Assembly: GCF_015330125.1 (NCBI RefSeq)
Contig: NZ_JADDXR010000002.1
Coordinates: 1,984,001 to 2,048,000, forward strand
DNA from: Zobellia nedashkovskayae
Lineage (GTDB): Bacteria > Bacteroidota > Bacteroidia > Flavobacteriales > Flavobacteriaceae
Reading direction: 5' to 3'
Length of the DNA stretch: 64,000 nucleotides
Below, piece by piece: positions 25,021 to 33,078 of the stretch. Position numbers and translations under genes: made by a program. Each line of letters begins with the position of its first letter. Position 1 is the first letter of the stretch. The notes beneath the pieces are model-generated. The model was not told the DNA's origin and did no database searches. It was given only the letters and a program-made list of their open reading frames with translations.

Positions 25021-25797
25021 CTATTTAAATTGCCACCCGTTCAATTGTTGAATTGCATGATGTGCAGTAAGATCAAACTGGGTAGGTACAACAGATACAT
25101 AATTATTGGCTAACGCCCATTCATCAGTATCTTCTCCTTTGTCCAGTAATTCAAATTCACCTGTTAGCCAGTAGTAATCCTTTCCACCTGGGCTAGTCCG
25201 TTTATCAAATTTCTCTTTCCAGTTGGCACGTGCCTGTCGGCAGATTTTTATTCCTTTAATTTCTTCTTTTTTAGCTTTTGGAATGTTCACATTCAGTACA
25301 ACGCCTTTTGGGATTCCATTAGCTAAAGATTCGCTAACGATTTTTTTAATTATTTCTGCGGCTTGGTCAAAATCGGCATGCCATGAGAAATCACAAAGAG
25401 AGAAGCCAATTGCGGGAATACCTTCAATACCGGCCTCAATGGCAGCACTCATTGTTCCAGAATAAATAACGTTTATAGAAGAATTTGATCCATGGTTAAT
25501 CCCGCTTACACAAATATCTGGTTTACGGTCCAGTAATTCTTGGAGAGCCATTTTTACACAATCTGCTGGTGTACCGCTACAACTATGTTCCTCTAAGGCA
25601 CCGTGTTTTTCGTCCACCACAATTTTATTTGCAAACAATGTATTATCTATTGTTATGGCATGACCTTGACCCGATTGTGGACCGTCTGGTGCAACCACCA
25701 CAACATCGCCTAATTCCTTCATGTACCGTATCAGAGCGCGTATTCCCGGAGCGGTAATTCCATCATCATTCGTAACTAAAATTAAAGGTTTTTTCAT
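25021..25797 (-). CDS. surE: 5'/3'-nucleotidase SurE
   Basis: SurE dephosphorylates nucleoside monophosphates and is a survival protein. The mature frame gives 258 residues and begins MKKPLILVTNDDGITAPG, the classic N-terminus with the metal-binding DD pair (11-12). The SGINHGSNSSINVIYSGTMSA segment holds further metal and phosphate ligands. The open frame extends 21 codons upstream, but a perfect -7 box lies in that stretch, so the shorter start is right. It is divergent from the tail-specific protease gene. Confidence 0.95.
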   Translation of the reverse strand: MKKPLILVTNDDGITAPGIRALIRYMKELGDVVVVAPDGPQSGQGHAITIDNTLFANKIVVDEKHGALEEHSCSGTPADCVKMALQELLDRKPDICVSGINHGSNSSINVIYSGTMSAAIEAGIEGIPAIGFSLCDFSWHADFDQAAEIIKKIVSESLANGIPKGVVLNVNIPKAKKEEIKGIKICRQARANWKEKFDKRTSPGGKDYYWLTGEFELLDKGEDTDEWALANNYVSVVPTQFDLTAHHAIQQLNGWQFK

Positions 25798-25815
25798 ACC
25801 AAATACTTTATGGGA

Positions 25816-25823
25816 CAAAAATA
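25816..25823 (-). promoter_or_regulatory. -7 promoter box of surE
   Basis: The minus strand reads TATTTTTG, a perfect TAnnTTTG match, 18 nt before the chosen surE ATG. It supports that start over the longer open frame. Confidence 0.5.
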
Positions 25824-25988
25824 CGTTTACAGAACACAACGACCTAAGTTCGTTTAACAAAAAATTAGTGTATTAGCTCAAAAGGTGGCATGGTTTTTTC
25901 AGTATCTTAGGGAATTCATTACTTTTAAGTATGAAAATCTCAATCTTCCCCAAGATTGGCCATTTTAAAAATTTCGAAAAAAAAATAT

Positions 25989-28133
25989 ATGAAAAGGAAT
26001 CTTGCCTATTCTCTTTTGGTAATGCTAATATCGGTTGCTTCGTGCAGTTTTACCAATCAGTCTTTTGAAACCGATGATAAGGACAAACTGCTTTTAGACT
26101 TAATTACTTATGTACTGGAAAAGGGTCATTATGAGCCCAAGAACATTGACGATGATTTCTCGGTAAGTGTTTTTGAGGATTTTATTGATGTTTTAGACCC
26201 TACTAAAAGATATTTCTTGGAAGAGGACATCAATGAATTTGAGCAGTACAAATTTCAATTAGACGATCAAATCAAAAGTACGGACATCTCTTTTTTCAAC
26301 CTTGTATACGATAGACTTATACAACGTATGGAGGATGCTAAAGTAATGTATAAAGAGGTTTTGGAAAAACCTTTTGATTACAATAAGAAGGAAAGCATCA
26401 ATATAGATTACGAGAAAATGAGTTTTGCAGCTTCCAAAAAGGAGTTGAAAGAGCGTTGGAGACAACAACTAAAATATGCAACTTTAGGAACATATGACTC
26501 TAAAATGAAAGGAGTTAAAAGAGGTGATACTGGTGATGGAAAAGAAGGTTCTGAAAAGTCAAAACCAATGACGCCTAAAGAAGCAGAAAAATCTTCCAGA
26601 GAATCTACACAGAAGACTTTAGATGAATTTTTTGATTTTGTAAATGATCTTGAACGTAAAGATTGGTTTGTGCAATACATAAATACTATTGTAGATGAAT
26701 TTGACCCACATACGTATTATTTTGCTCCGGATGAAAAGGACAAGTTTGATACCAGTATGTCTGGAAAATTTGAAGGTATTGGTGCGCGTTTGCAGAAAAA
26801 ACCGGAAGGAGCTAAAATTGTAGATATTATTTCTGGAGGTCCTGTATGGAGAGATGCGCGTTTAGAAGTTGGTGATCAAATTATGAAAGTGGGTCAAGGA
26901 GACGAAGAGCCAATTGACATTGTCGGTATGCGCCTAGATGATGCCATTAAACTAATTAAGGGACCAAAAGGGACTGTTGTTGCACTTACAGTTCGTAAAA
27001 TAGACGGATCTTTAGATACGGTAGAACTTACAAGAGATGTTGTTGAGTTGGAAGAGTCTTTTGCTAAGTCAGCAAATATTATCAAGAGCGATGAGAAATT
27101 CGGTATTATTGACTTACCTAAATTCTATGTTGATTTTGATGATTACACAGAAAGAAACGCGGCTTCGGATGTTGCTAAAGAAGTAGAAAGATTAAAAGAA
27201 GAAGGAGCCGAAGGTCTTATTATAGATTTAAGGGATAATGGTGGCGGATCGTTAAAGACCGTTGTTGAAATGGCAGGTCTTTTTATAAAGGATGGCCCAA
27301 TAGTTCAAGTACGTTCTTCTGGAAAAGGTAAGGATGTTTATGATGATAAAGATGAGCGCATTCAATGGGATGGCCCACTTGTAATTCTTGTTAATGAATT
27401 ATCTGCTTCTGCTTCTGAAATTTTGGCTGCTGCTATGCAGGATTATAAGAGAGCAATTGTTATTGGAAGTAAGCAAACTTTTGGCAAAGGAACCGTACAG
27501 AATGTAATCCCTTTGGATAATATAGTACGAAGCAATGAGCATGGTGACTTGGGAGCTATTAAATTAACTACTCAGAAGTTTTACCGTATAAACGGTGGTT
27601 CTACTCAGTTAGAAGGGGTGAAGAGTGATGTAATCGTTCCGGACAAGTATAGTTATATTGATTTAGGTGAAAGAGATCAAGCAAACCCTTTAAAATGGGA
27701 TAAAATTTCTCCAGCGGATTATAAGGCATGGGACGGTTATATAGATTATGAGCAAACTGTTGCTAATAGCGCTAAGAGAATGGCTGGAAATGCTCAGCTT
27801 AAATTGATTGAGGAGAATGCCAAATGGTTGAAGTCTGAAAGTGATGAAATGGAAATTTCCTTAAACTATGATGCCTATCGCGCAGATGAACAAGAGCACA
27901 AGAAAAAAATGGATTACTTTAAAGCTATAGGCGAATATGATTCTAAATTGTCTTTTGAATCCTTGAAGTATGAAGAAGAATTGTTTACGAAAGATTCAGT
28001 ATTGCGTGAAAAGCGTGACAGATGGCACAAAAATTTAGCCAAAGATGTTTATGTTGAAGAAGCTGTAAATGTTCTTGAAGATTTAAAGAACAATAGTCTA
28101 AAACACGGTAAATTGGCCGCTGTAAAAGGATAA
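25989..28133 (+). CDS. Carboxy-terminal processing (tail-specific) protease, S41A
   Basis: This protease degrades or trims envelope proteins from their C-termini. The chosen ATG gives a lipoprotein signal (LLVMLISVASC) and 714 residues; 11 extra upstream codons are open but do not form a signal. The N-terminal domain runs to about 230, a PDZ domain follows (GKFEGIGARLQKK ... GPKGTVVALTVRK), and then the S41 core with the Ser/Lys dyad: Ser in NELSASASEILAAAM near residue 473 and Lys in SKQTFGKGTVQ. A Tsp-type C-terminal domain of about 150 residues follows. A strong terminator ends the transcript, so the gene appears monocistronic. Confidence 0.93.
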   Translation: MKRNLAYSLLVMLISVASCSFTNQSFETDDKDKLLLDLITYVLEKGHYEPKNIDDDFSVSVFEDFIDVLDPTKRYFLEEDINEFEQYKFQLDDQIKSTDISFFNLVYDRLIQRMEDAKVMYKEVLEKPFDYNKKESINIDYEKMSFAASKKELKERWRQQLKYATLGTYDSKMKGVKRGDTGDGKEGSEKSKPMTPKEAEKSSRESTQKTLDEFFDFVNDLERKDWFVQYINTIVDEFDPHTYYFAPDEKDKFDTSMSGKFEGIGARLQKKPEGAKIVDIISGGPVWRDARLEVGDQIMKVGQGDEEPIDIVGMRLDDAIKLIKGPKGTVVALTVRKIDGSLDTVELTRDVVELEESFAKSANIIKSDEKFGIIDLPKFYVDFDDYTERNAASDVAKEVERLKEEGAEGLIIDLRDNGGGSLKTVVEMAGLFIKDGPIVQVRSSGKGKDVYDDKDERIQWDGPLVILVNELSASASEILAAAMQDYKRAIVIGSKQTFGKGTVQNVIPLDNIVRSNEHGDLGAIKLTTQKFYRINGGSTQLEGVKSDVIVPDKYSYIDLGERDQANPLKWDKISPADYKAWDGYIDYEQTVANSAKRMAGNAQLKLIEENAKWLKSESDEMEISLNYDAYRADEQEHKKKMDYFKAIGEYDSKLSFESLKYEEELFTKDSVLREKRDRWHKNLAKDVYVEEAVNVLEDLKNNSLKHGKLAAVKG

Positions 28134-28148
28134 TAATATTAAATTGAG

Positions 28149-28184
28149 AAGCCCTGGTACTGTAAAGTATCAGGGCTTTTTTTT
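28149..28184 (+). terminator. Terminator of the tail-specific protease gene
   Basis: AAGCCCTGGTACT pairs with AGTATCAGGGCTT (one G-T pair) around a GTAA loop and is followed by eight or more T residues. Confidence 0.92.
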
Positions 28185-28255
28185 ATGAAAAATGTTATAG
28201 CTAAATTAAGGTGTTAGAAATTTGAACACTAAAATATTGGTGTATAGGACGTCAT

Positions 28256-28292
28256 TAAAAAAGAGGTAGCTGTTTTCAAAACAACTACCTCT
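28256..28292 (-). terminator. Terminator of the alginate lyase gene
   Basis: On the minus strand AGAGGTAG-TTGTTTT pairs with AAAACAG-CTACCTCT almost perfectly and is followed by a T-run. It lies 29 bp beyond the lyase stop codon. Confidence 0.88.
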
Positions 28293-28320
28293 CAATTAAA
28301 TTTAAAAAGAATTAAGTTTT

Positions 28321-29661
28321 TTAATTATGGTTTACGCTTAAGTTTTTAATGCGAACCAAACCATAAGACCCCGTATAACTAGCTCCTTTAACAGATTGCA
28401 AGTAGTTGCCGACTTTAAAGTAATTTTCAGATAAATCGTCTACTTCCATTTCTTTTCTAAATACACTAGAACCATTCATATAGAGTTCTATGTAGCCCCC
28501 AGAATAGACCAACTTACAATTGTACGTAGTATCTAGGCTATATCCGCTAAAGGTTTGGCTACCACCTTGTTTTTCCGTAACATAACCACTTATTTTTAAG
28601 CTAACCGATCCGGATGATTGGTTCTCATCACCAATAAACTGAACTCTTACAACATCATCAACTTCAACTCCATCTGAGTTAGTACTTGGGCCATGTATTT
28701 GACCAAAACATAATACTCCGCCATCTCCATCTGTATCTTGAGGTAGCTGGTTGACTTGAACAGTCCATTCCATAGTGTGAGTACCGCTATCTCCACTCCA
28801 ACTTGCTAGGTTGCCATTATTCATTTCACGAAGTTCGACCCTTGGATTTTGTGAATTTGCCGAACCACCCAAACCTCTGTAACATTTAAAAAATACCCAT
28901 TCACCATCGGTATTAAAATAATTGTCATCTGAATAGGTGTTGTATGAAATACCACTTGCGTCAGTTATATCATCATAGTAAGTTGCGGAAGATCCTGGAC
29001 TACCCGTGAAACTATTAATTTTCCATGTATTACTGTTAATTCCTAGGACATCTGCAGGGTAATCTCCGCCTGTAGGCGGTACAACTACGGAACCACCCGA
29101 ACCCCATGCTTCAAATTTGGTAATACTATTCCAAAAAGTGGTACTGCCCCCACTGTTTAGAATATATCCCTTACCGATTACTCTTATGTATCTAGCATTG
29201 GTATTAGGCAGGTCAAATGTTTCAAAATCAGATGTAGACCCAGCGCTTGTTTTAGACTTGATTTTTGTTAAGTTCGAAGTTGAGTTGCCAACCCACACCT
29301 CAAATTTCGTTTTTCTAGAGTCTCCCTTATAAAAGGCGATTTTTACATAATCTAAGTTAGCAGAGCTACCAAGGTCATATGTAATTGAGGCACCATCACC
29401 AAAACCTGACCATCTGGAGGAAGTTGATCCATCTAGCGTATTGCCAGATACGTTTGGTGATTGTGAAGTGCTTGCTGAGACCGAAGATATTCCGATTTTA
29501 GTTGAATTTGCTGACAGCTTAGTAAGTACTTGTTCTTCATTATCGTTTACCTGTTCATTTGAGCAACTGCCAAGGCAATATGCTAAAAGAAAGACGGGCA
29601 ATAGCTTCGAAAGAAGATTTCCAGTGACCGAAACAATGGTCATTAATTCATTTTTTTTCAT
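28321..29661 (-). CDS. Alginate lyase lipoprotein, CBM32-PL7
   Basis: The 446-residue product has a lipobox ending at Cys33 (AYCLGSC), then an F5/8-type C (CBM32) module at about 55-187 with the usual LDGSTSSRWSGFGDGASITYDLG start. A Pro/Gly/Val linker follows, then a PL7 domain at about 198-446. The three PL7 signature blocks are present: RVELRE near 274, QIH near 321 and YFKVGNYLQS near 417. The Gln, His, Tyr and Arg of these blocks form the catalytic site. An Ile in QIH, rather than Val, is associated with guluronate-containing blocks. The architecture is that of AlyA1 from Zobellia galactanivorans. The gene stands alone, not in a polysaccharide utilisation locus, and has its own terminator and an inverted repeat upstream. 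Confidence 0.95.
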   Translation of the reverse strand: MKKNELMTIVSVTGNLLSKLLPVFLLAYCLGSCSNEQVNDNEEQVLTKLSANSTKIGISSVSASTSQSPNVSGNTLDGSTSSRWSGFGDGASITYDLGSSANLDYVKIAFYKGDSRKTKFEVWVGNSTSNLTKIKSKTSAGSTSDFETFDLPNTNARYIRVIGKGYILNSGGSTTFWNSITKFEAWGSGGSVVVPPTGGDYPADVLGINSNTWKINSFTGSPGSSATYYDDITDASGISYNTYSDDNYFNTDGEWVFFKCYRGLGGSANSQNPRVELREMNNGNLASWSGDSGTHTMEWTVQVNQLPQDTDGDGGVLCFGQIHGPSTNSDGVEVDDVVRVQFIGDENQSSGSVSLKISGYVTEKQGGSQTFSGYSLDTTYNCKLVYSGGYIELYMNGSSVFRKEMEVDDLSENYFKVGNYLQSVKGASYTGSYGLVRIKNLSVNHN

Positions 29662-29688
29662 AATAGTTCATTATTTAATTTAGGGTTT

Positions 29689-29715
29689 ATTGGTTATCCA
29701 CTTTGGTTAACCAAT
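29689..29715. repeat. 8-bp inverted repeat upstream of the alginate lyase gene
   Basis: ATTGGTTA and TAACCAAT are perfect inverted copies separated by 11 bp, 28-54 bp before the lyase ATG. On the minus strand a TTTG-N19-TAACATTA promoter-like arrangement lies just upstream, so the repeat would sit at or just after the transcription start. It could be an operator or a leader hairpin. Confidence 0.5.
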
Positions 29716-29852
29716 TGCGTAATGTTAGCTCTTATTTTAGTAAAGTCAAAATTTTAGAAAGAAAATTCGTCAAAATGACAAAGAATTGTACTTCTTTTTG
29801 CAGTATGTTCAATTGTCTTTTTAAAACTGAATTGTTTATTCTTCGAGGTACT

Positions 29853-30335
29853 TTAAAGCTTTAACGATGAGTTGAATTGGGTTTTCAGAAGCTTTAATTT
29901 TGGTGCAATATATTTTGTGCAGAACGGTTTTTCGGGATTGGAGTAATAGTAGTTTTTGAACTCTATTTGAGATGATTTAAAAGCCTTAAAAGGGAATACC
30001 GTGGTAATTAGTGGGTCATCAAAATTAGCTTGTAGTTCCTTTAAAATATTATGAACTTTAGTTGTTTGACCTCGCGAAAAGGTGTAGACCGCAGAACGGT
30101 ATTTGTTGCGCATACTATGATTAGATGTGCTTTTGTGAGTATGTAAATGTATTTCTATAAGTTCTTTTAGGCTGATGACGATTGGGTTGAAGTGAACAAT
30201 AATAGCTTCGGAGAAAGCACTATGATTTCCTGTTGATGAAATAAAGCCCTGTTCAACTTTATTTACTCCGTTTAAAGATTGAAAAACTGCTTCTGTGCAC
30301 CAGTGACAACCTCCGCCTAGAGCTATTTTATCCAT
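29853..30335 (-). CDS. msrA: Divergent peptide-methionine (S)-S-oxide reductase
   Basis: This 160-residue MsrA-family protein repairs methionine S-sulfoxide. The active-site block reads GGGCHWCTEAVF, with catalytic Cys10 and a second Cys13; His replaces the usual Phe of GCFWC, which normally packs against the methyl group. The middle is also divergent (HKSTSNHSMRNKYRSAVY in place of the usual HDPTxxxxQGxDxGxQYRS), so substrate handling may differ. A normal MsrA is encoded about 0.6 kb upstream. It probably works in the cytoplasm, since no signal is seen. Family membership is firm, activity less so. Confidence 0.88.
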   Translation of the reverse strand: MDKIALGGGCHWCTEAVFQSLNGVNKVEQGFISSTGNHSAFSEAIIVHFNPIVISLKELIEIHLHTHKSTSNHSMRNKYRSAVYTFSRGQTTKVHNILKELQANFDDPLITTVFPFKAFKSSQIEFKNYYYSNPEKPFCTKYIAPKLKLLKTQFNSSLKL

Positions 30336-30396
30336 AGAAGATATTTTTCCTTTTGTCGTAATGTCCAGGCTATACTTCCTGTTGCTCTAAAAATAA

Positions 30397-30424
30397 AAAG
30401 ACCCGCTGGAATAGCAGGTCTTTT
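30397..30424 (-). terminator. Terminator after the DoxX-like gene
   Basis: On the minus strand AAAAGACCTGCT and AGCGGGTCTTTT pair with one mismatch, followed by TTATTTTT. It separates the DoxX-like gene from the divergent msrA. Confidence 0.7.
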
Positions 30425-30455
30425 AAGTCGCAAAAATAAAGCTGTAGCGCCCAAA

Positions 30456-30869
30456 TCATGCTACAGTTTTTAGCGTAGGTTGAGTATATATATCTTTTGC
30501 AGGTATTTTACGTTGTTCATTAAGTCTTTTGTTCTGTATGTAGGTTACATAAAGCGCTATAATACAAAATACGGCAGACGCTCCGTTTCCATCTCTAATC
30601 ATTAGATGTGCTATTATACCAAATGCAAAGTTTAGAAAAAATCCGGCAAAGGCCCATTCGCGGAGCCAATTGCTCTTATTGAAGATAAGAATGGTTAATC
30701 CCAGTAATTGTGCAGCTCCTAATACAAATATTAGATATAAAGGGTATCCTAATTCAGCAAACTTTGTAACTACGGCCTCGTAGTTAAAGAAAGAATTGGC
30801 TACGGCGTAAATAATAGCCAATGAAAACAAAGTAAGCGCAATACGATAGTAAAGTTGTGTGGTTTTCAT
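30456..30869 (-). CDS. DoxX-like membrane protein
   Basis: The 137-residue product has four hydrophobic helices (about 9-24, 42-60, 69-88 and 95-112), and the segment LGAAQLLGLTILIFNKSNWLREWAFAGFFLNF matches the DoxX/DoxX-like pattern. Such proteins form membrane modules linked to redox stress in some bacteria. It lies between two MsrA genes, each with its own spacing, and has a terminator after it. A role in oxidative stress is suggested by the neighbours only. Confidence 0.75.
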   Translation of the reverse strand: MKTTQLYYRIALTLFSLAIIYAVANSFFNYEAVVTKFAELGYPLYLIFVLGAAQLLGLTILIFNKSNWLREWAFAGFFLNFAFGIIAHLMIRDGNGASAVFCIIALYVTYIQNKRLNEQRKIPAKDIYTQPTLKTVA

Positions 30870-30975
30870 AGAATTGGGTTTTAAGATTGTTTGATAAAAT
30901 TACTTTCTTAAAACCCATTTCTTGAAGTCAGGCAGACCAAATACGGTTTCCTGTAGACTAATTGCTTAAAACTGG

Positions 30976-31533
30976 TTACGAGCTAGTTTGTGACTGTTTT
31001 AACTTATCGCCGTGTATTTTCCTTAGCTTCGCCAACTTGGGTGTAATTACAGCGCTACAGTACCCCTGTGAGGTATTGTTGCGGTAATAGTCTTGGTGAT
31101 ACTCTTCTGCATCATAGAAAATAGGTAACGGGCTTAATTCCGTAACAATAGGGTCATCAAAGTAAGATGCCAGCTCTTTAATTACAGTTTCGGCAACCTT
31201 TTTTTGAGTATCGTCATGAAAATAAATTACCGAACGGTACTGCGTACCCACATCACCACCTTGACGGTTTAGAGAAGTGGGGTCATGGCTTGTCATGAAC
31301 ACTATCAACAAATCTTGATATGAAATTACTGAAGGGTCAAAAGTAACCTGTACTACTTCTGCATGACCAGTTAAGCCAGAACATACTTCTCTATACGTAG
31401 GCTTACCTGGTGCGTTGCCACCAGTATATCCAGAAACTAATTTCTCTACTCCTTTTAATTCTTGTAAAACTGCTTCTATACACCAAAAGCATCCACCACC
31501 AAGGGTGGCTGTTTCTAAATTTTTATTGCTCAT
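30976..31533 (-). CDS. msrA: Peptide-methionine (S)-S-oxide reductase MsrA
   Basis: The product is a canonical 185-residue MsrA: catalytic Cys15 in GGGCFWCIEAV, the VSGYTGG loop, HDPTSLNRQGGDVGTQYRS substrate-binding block and the EYHQDYY segment. No signal peptide is seen, so it should be cytoplasmic. It overlaps the end of msrB by 11 bp and is clearly co-transcribed and coupled with it, giving repair of both S- and R-sulfoxides of methionine. Confidence 0.96.
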   Translation of the reverse strand: MSNKNLETATLGGGCFWCIEAVLQELKGVEKLVSGYTGGNAPGKPTYREVCSGLTGHAEVVQVTFDPSVISYQDLLIVFMTSHDPTSLNRQGGDVGTQYRSVIYFHDDTQKKVAETVIKELASYFDDPIVTELSPLPIFYDAEEYHQDYYRNNTSQGYCSAVITPKLAKLRKIHGDKLKQSQTSS

Positions 31534-31987
31534 TTTTAATGCTTTCTTTTTGTAATTGCATTGATTCTGAATTTATACAGTAGCGAAGTCCACTAGGTTC
31601 TGGACCGTCAGGGAAAATATGTCCCAAGTGGGCATCGCAAGTGTTACACATTACCTCTACGCGTATCATACCAAAAGATGAATCTTTATGATACTTAATG
31701 GCGTTTTCTTTTATAGGTTGTGTGAAACTGGGCCAACCAGTTCCTGATTCAAACTTAATAGTTGAATCAAATAACGGTGTGTTACAACAGATGCAATTAT
31801 ACTTTCCTGCGTCGTGTGCACTACATAAAGCACCGGTATGTGCTTGTTCTGTACCTTTCTTTCTTGTAATTCTAAACTGTTCAGGAGTTAGGAGTTCGCG
31901 CCATTCGGCTTCTGTCTTCTCAACTCTTCTGTCTGGTTTTGGATTTCCTTTTATACTAAAATTGATTACCTCTTTCCATGTAAGCAT
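31523..31987 (-). CDS. msrB: Peptide-methionine (R)-S-oxide reductase MsrB
   Basis: This 154-residue enzyme reduces methionine R-sulfoxide. Four zinc Cys are present as CICC (65-68) and CNTC (114-117). The catalytic Cys137 lies in GLRYCINSESM, and GTGWPSF (82-88) and HLGHIFPDGP are the substrate-pocket blocks. It is first in the pair with msrA. An imperfect palindrome, GCACTATATGAAGTGTGC, lies 61-78 bp upstream and could be an operator. Confidence 0.96.
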   Translation of the reverse strand: MLTWKEVINFSIKGNPKPDRRVEKTEAEWRELLTPEQFRITRKKGTEQAHTGALCSAHDAGKYNCICCNTPLFDSTIKFESGTGWPSFTQPIKENAIKYHKDSSFGMIRVEVMCNTCDAHLGHIFPDGPEPSGLRYCINSESMQLQKESIKNEQ

Positions 31988-32231
31988 AGCTTTCCTTTCT
32001 TTAAACTAATTCGTTGCATGAATTAGATTATACAAAATAAATACATTGCACTATATGAAGTGTGCTTATTTGTCGAAATTTTTAGCTTTCCCTTACAGTA
32101 AAAAAGAAAAGGCCACCAAAATGGATAGCCTTCTATATTTGATGGTGTTATGGATATATCTGAACCTTAAAAACAAATAGTGTGTCCGCTATGTCCGGCT
32201 TAACCTAAAATTTGTTCTATTTTTGAACGCA

Positions 32232-33038
32232 ATGAAAAGAAAAACAATTTATACCATTTTGACCATCTGCTGTGCGATAGGTTTTTGGTTGTTCGAGAAT
32301 TTTTATACTCCGGATACTTATTCACAGCAAACAGCAAACGGACCTAAAACTTCCGTTGCCGGTAATTTAATGCCTAGTTCTACAACAGGGGAAATAGTAG
32401 AGCATAGCCACTTTATGCTTTCTTACAATGAACCGTTTGAACAAGCAGAATGGGTGGCATATACTTTAAAAAAAGATCATTTAACTCATGATGACCGCAA
32501 ACGTCCTTATTTTATTGAGGATCCAAAAGTGAGAACGAAATCTGCCGATTGGCGGAATTACAAAGGTTCTGGCTATGATCGTGGACATTTGTGCCCTGCA
32601 GGCGATAGGAGGTTTACCAAGCAAGCTTACAATGAAACCTTTTACACCAGTAACATAAGTCCGCAAAATCGCGAATTTAATGCCGGTGTTTGGAATGAGT
32701 TGGAAATGCAGGTACGTATGTGGGCCAAGCAGTACGGTGAAATTTTTGTTGTCACAGCTGGTGTTCTAGAAAACGGGTTAAAGGAGATTGGTGATGAAGA
32801 CGTAGATGTACCTAAGTATTATTATAAAATAATAGCTAGGGGTAAAGGTGATAATTTAAAAATGGTAGCTTTTTTGATGGAAGGAAAACAGAGCTCAAAA
32901 CCTTTAAAACAATTTAGTGTTCCTGTTGATGAGATTGAAAAACGCACAGGCATCGATTTTTTTGAGAAACTCGCTAAAGAACAACAGGGTCAATTAGAAA
33001 GCAAGGTTGATACCGGAAGCTGGAGCTTTAAATTCTAA
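32232..33038 (+). CDS. DNA/RNA non-specific endonuclease (NUC1), exported
   Basis: The 268-residue product has an uncleaved or cleaved N-terminal hydrophobic segment (5-20), so it is exported or anchored. The NUC1 motif is complete: DRGHLCPAGDRR (116-127) with catalytic His119, and the metal Asn in NISPQNREFNAGVWNELE (141-158). Such enzymes digest DNA and RNA for phosphate and nucleosides or break down biofilm DNA. The ATG is used here; a TTG 9 bp upstream is also in frame. It is divergent from msrB and not obviously in an operon. Confidence 0.93.
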   Translation: MKRKTIYTILTICCAIGFWLFENFYTPDTYSQQTANGPKTSVAGNLMPSSTTGEIVEHSHFMLSYNEPFEQAEWVAYTLKKDHLTHDDRKRPYFIEDPKVRTKSADWRNYKGSGYDRGHLCPAGDRRFTKQAYNETFYTSNISPQNREFNAGVWNELEMQVRMWAKQYGEIFVVTAGVLENGLKEIGDEDVDVPKYYYKIIARGKGDNLKMVAFLMEGKQSSKPLKQFSVPVDEIEKRTGIDFFEKLAKEQQGQLESKVDTGSWSFKF

Positions 33039-33078
33039 GCTGTAAATTTAGCTTTCCCAAGTATATGGATTTCTAGGC

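Noticed and set aside
25798..25860. 21-codon N-terminal extension of SurE
   Set aside because: SurE proteins begin at MKKPLILVTNDDG; a perfect -7 box lies in the extension.
32110..32135. Hairpin-like AAAAGGC...GCCTTCT in the msrB/nuclease divergent region
   Set aside because: Stem is short with a long loop and no T-run; it would terminate nothing in this orientation.
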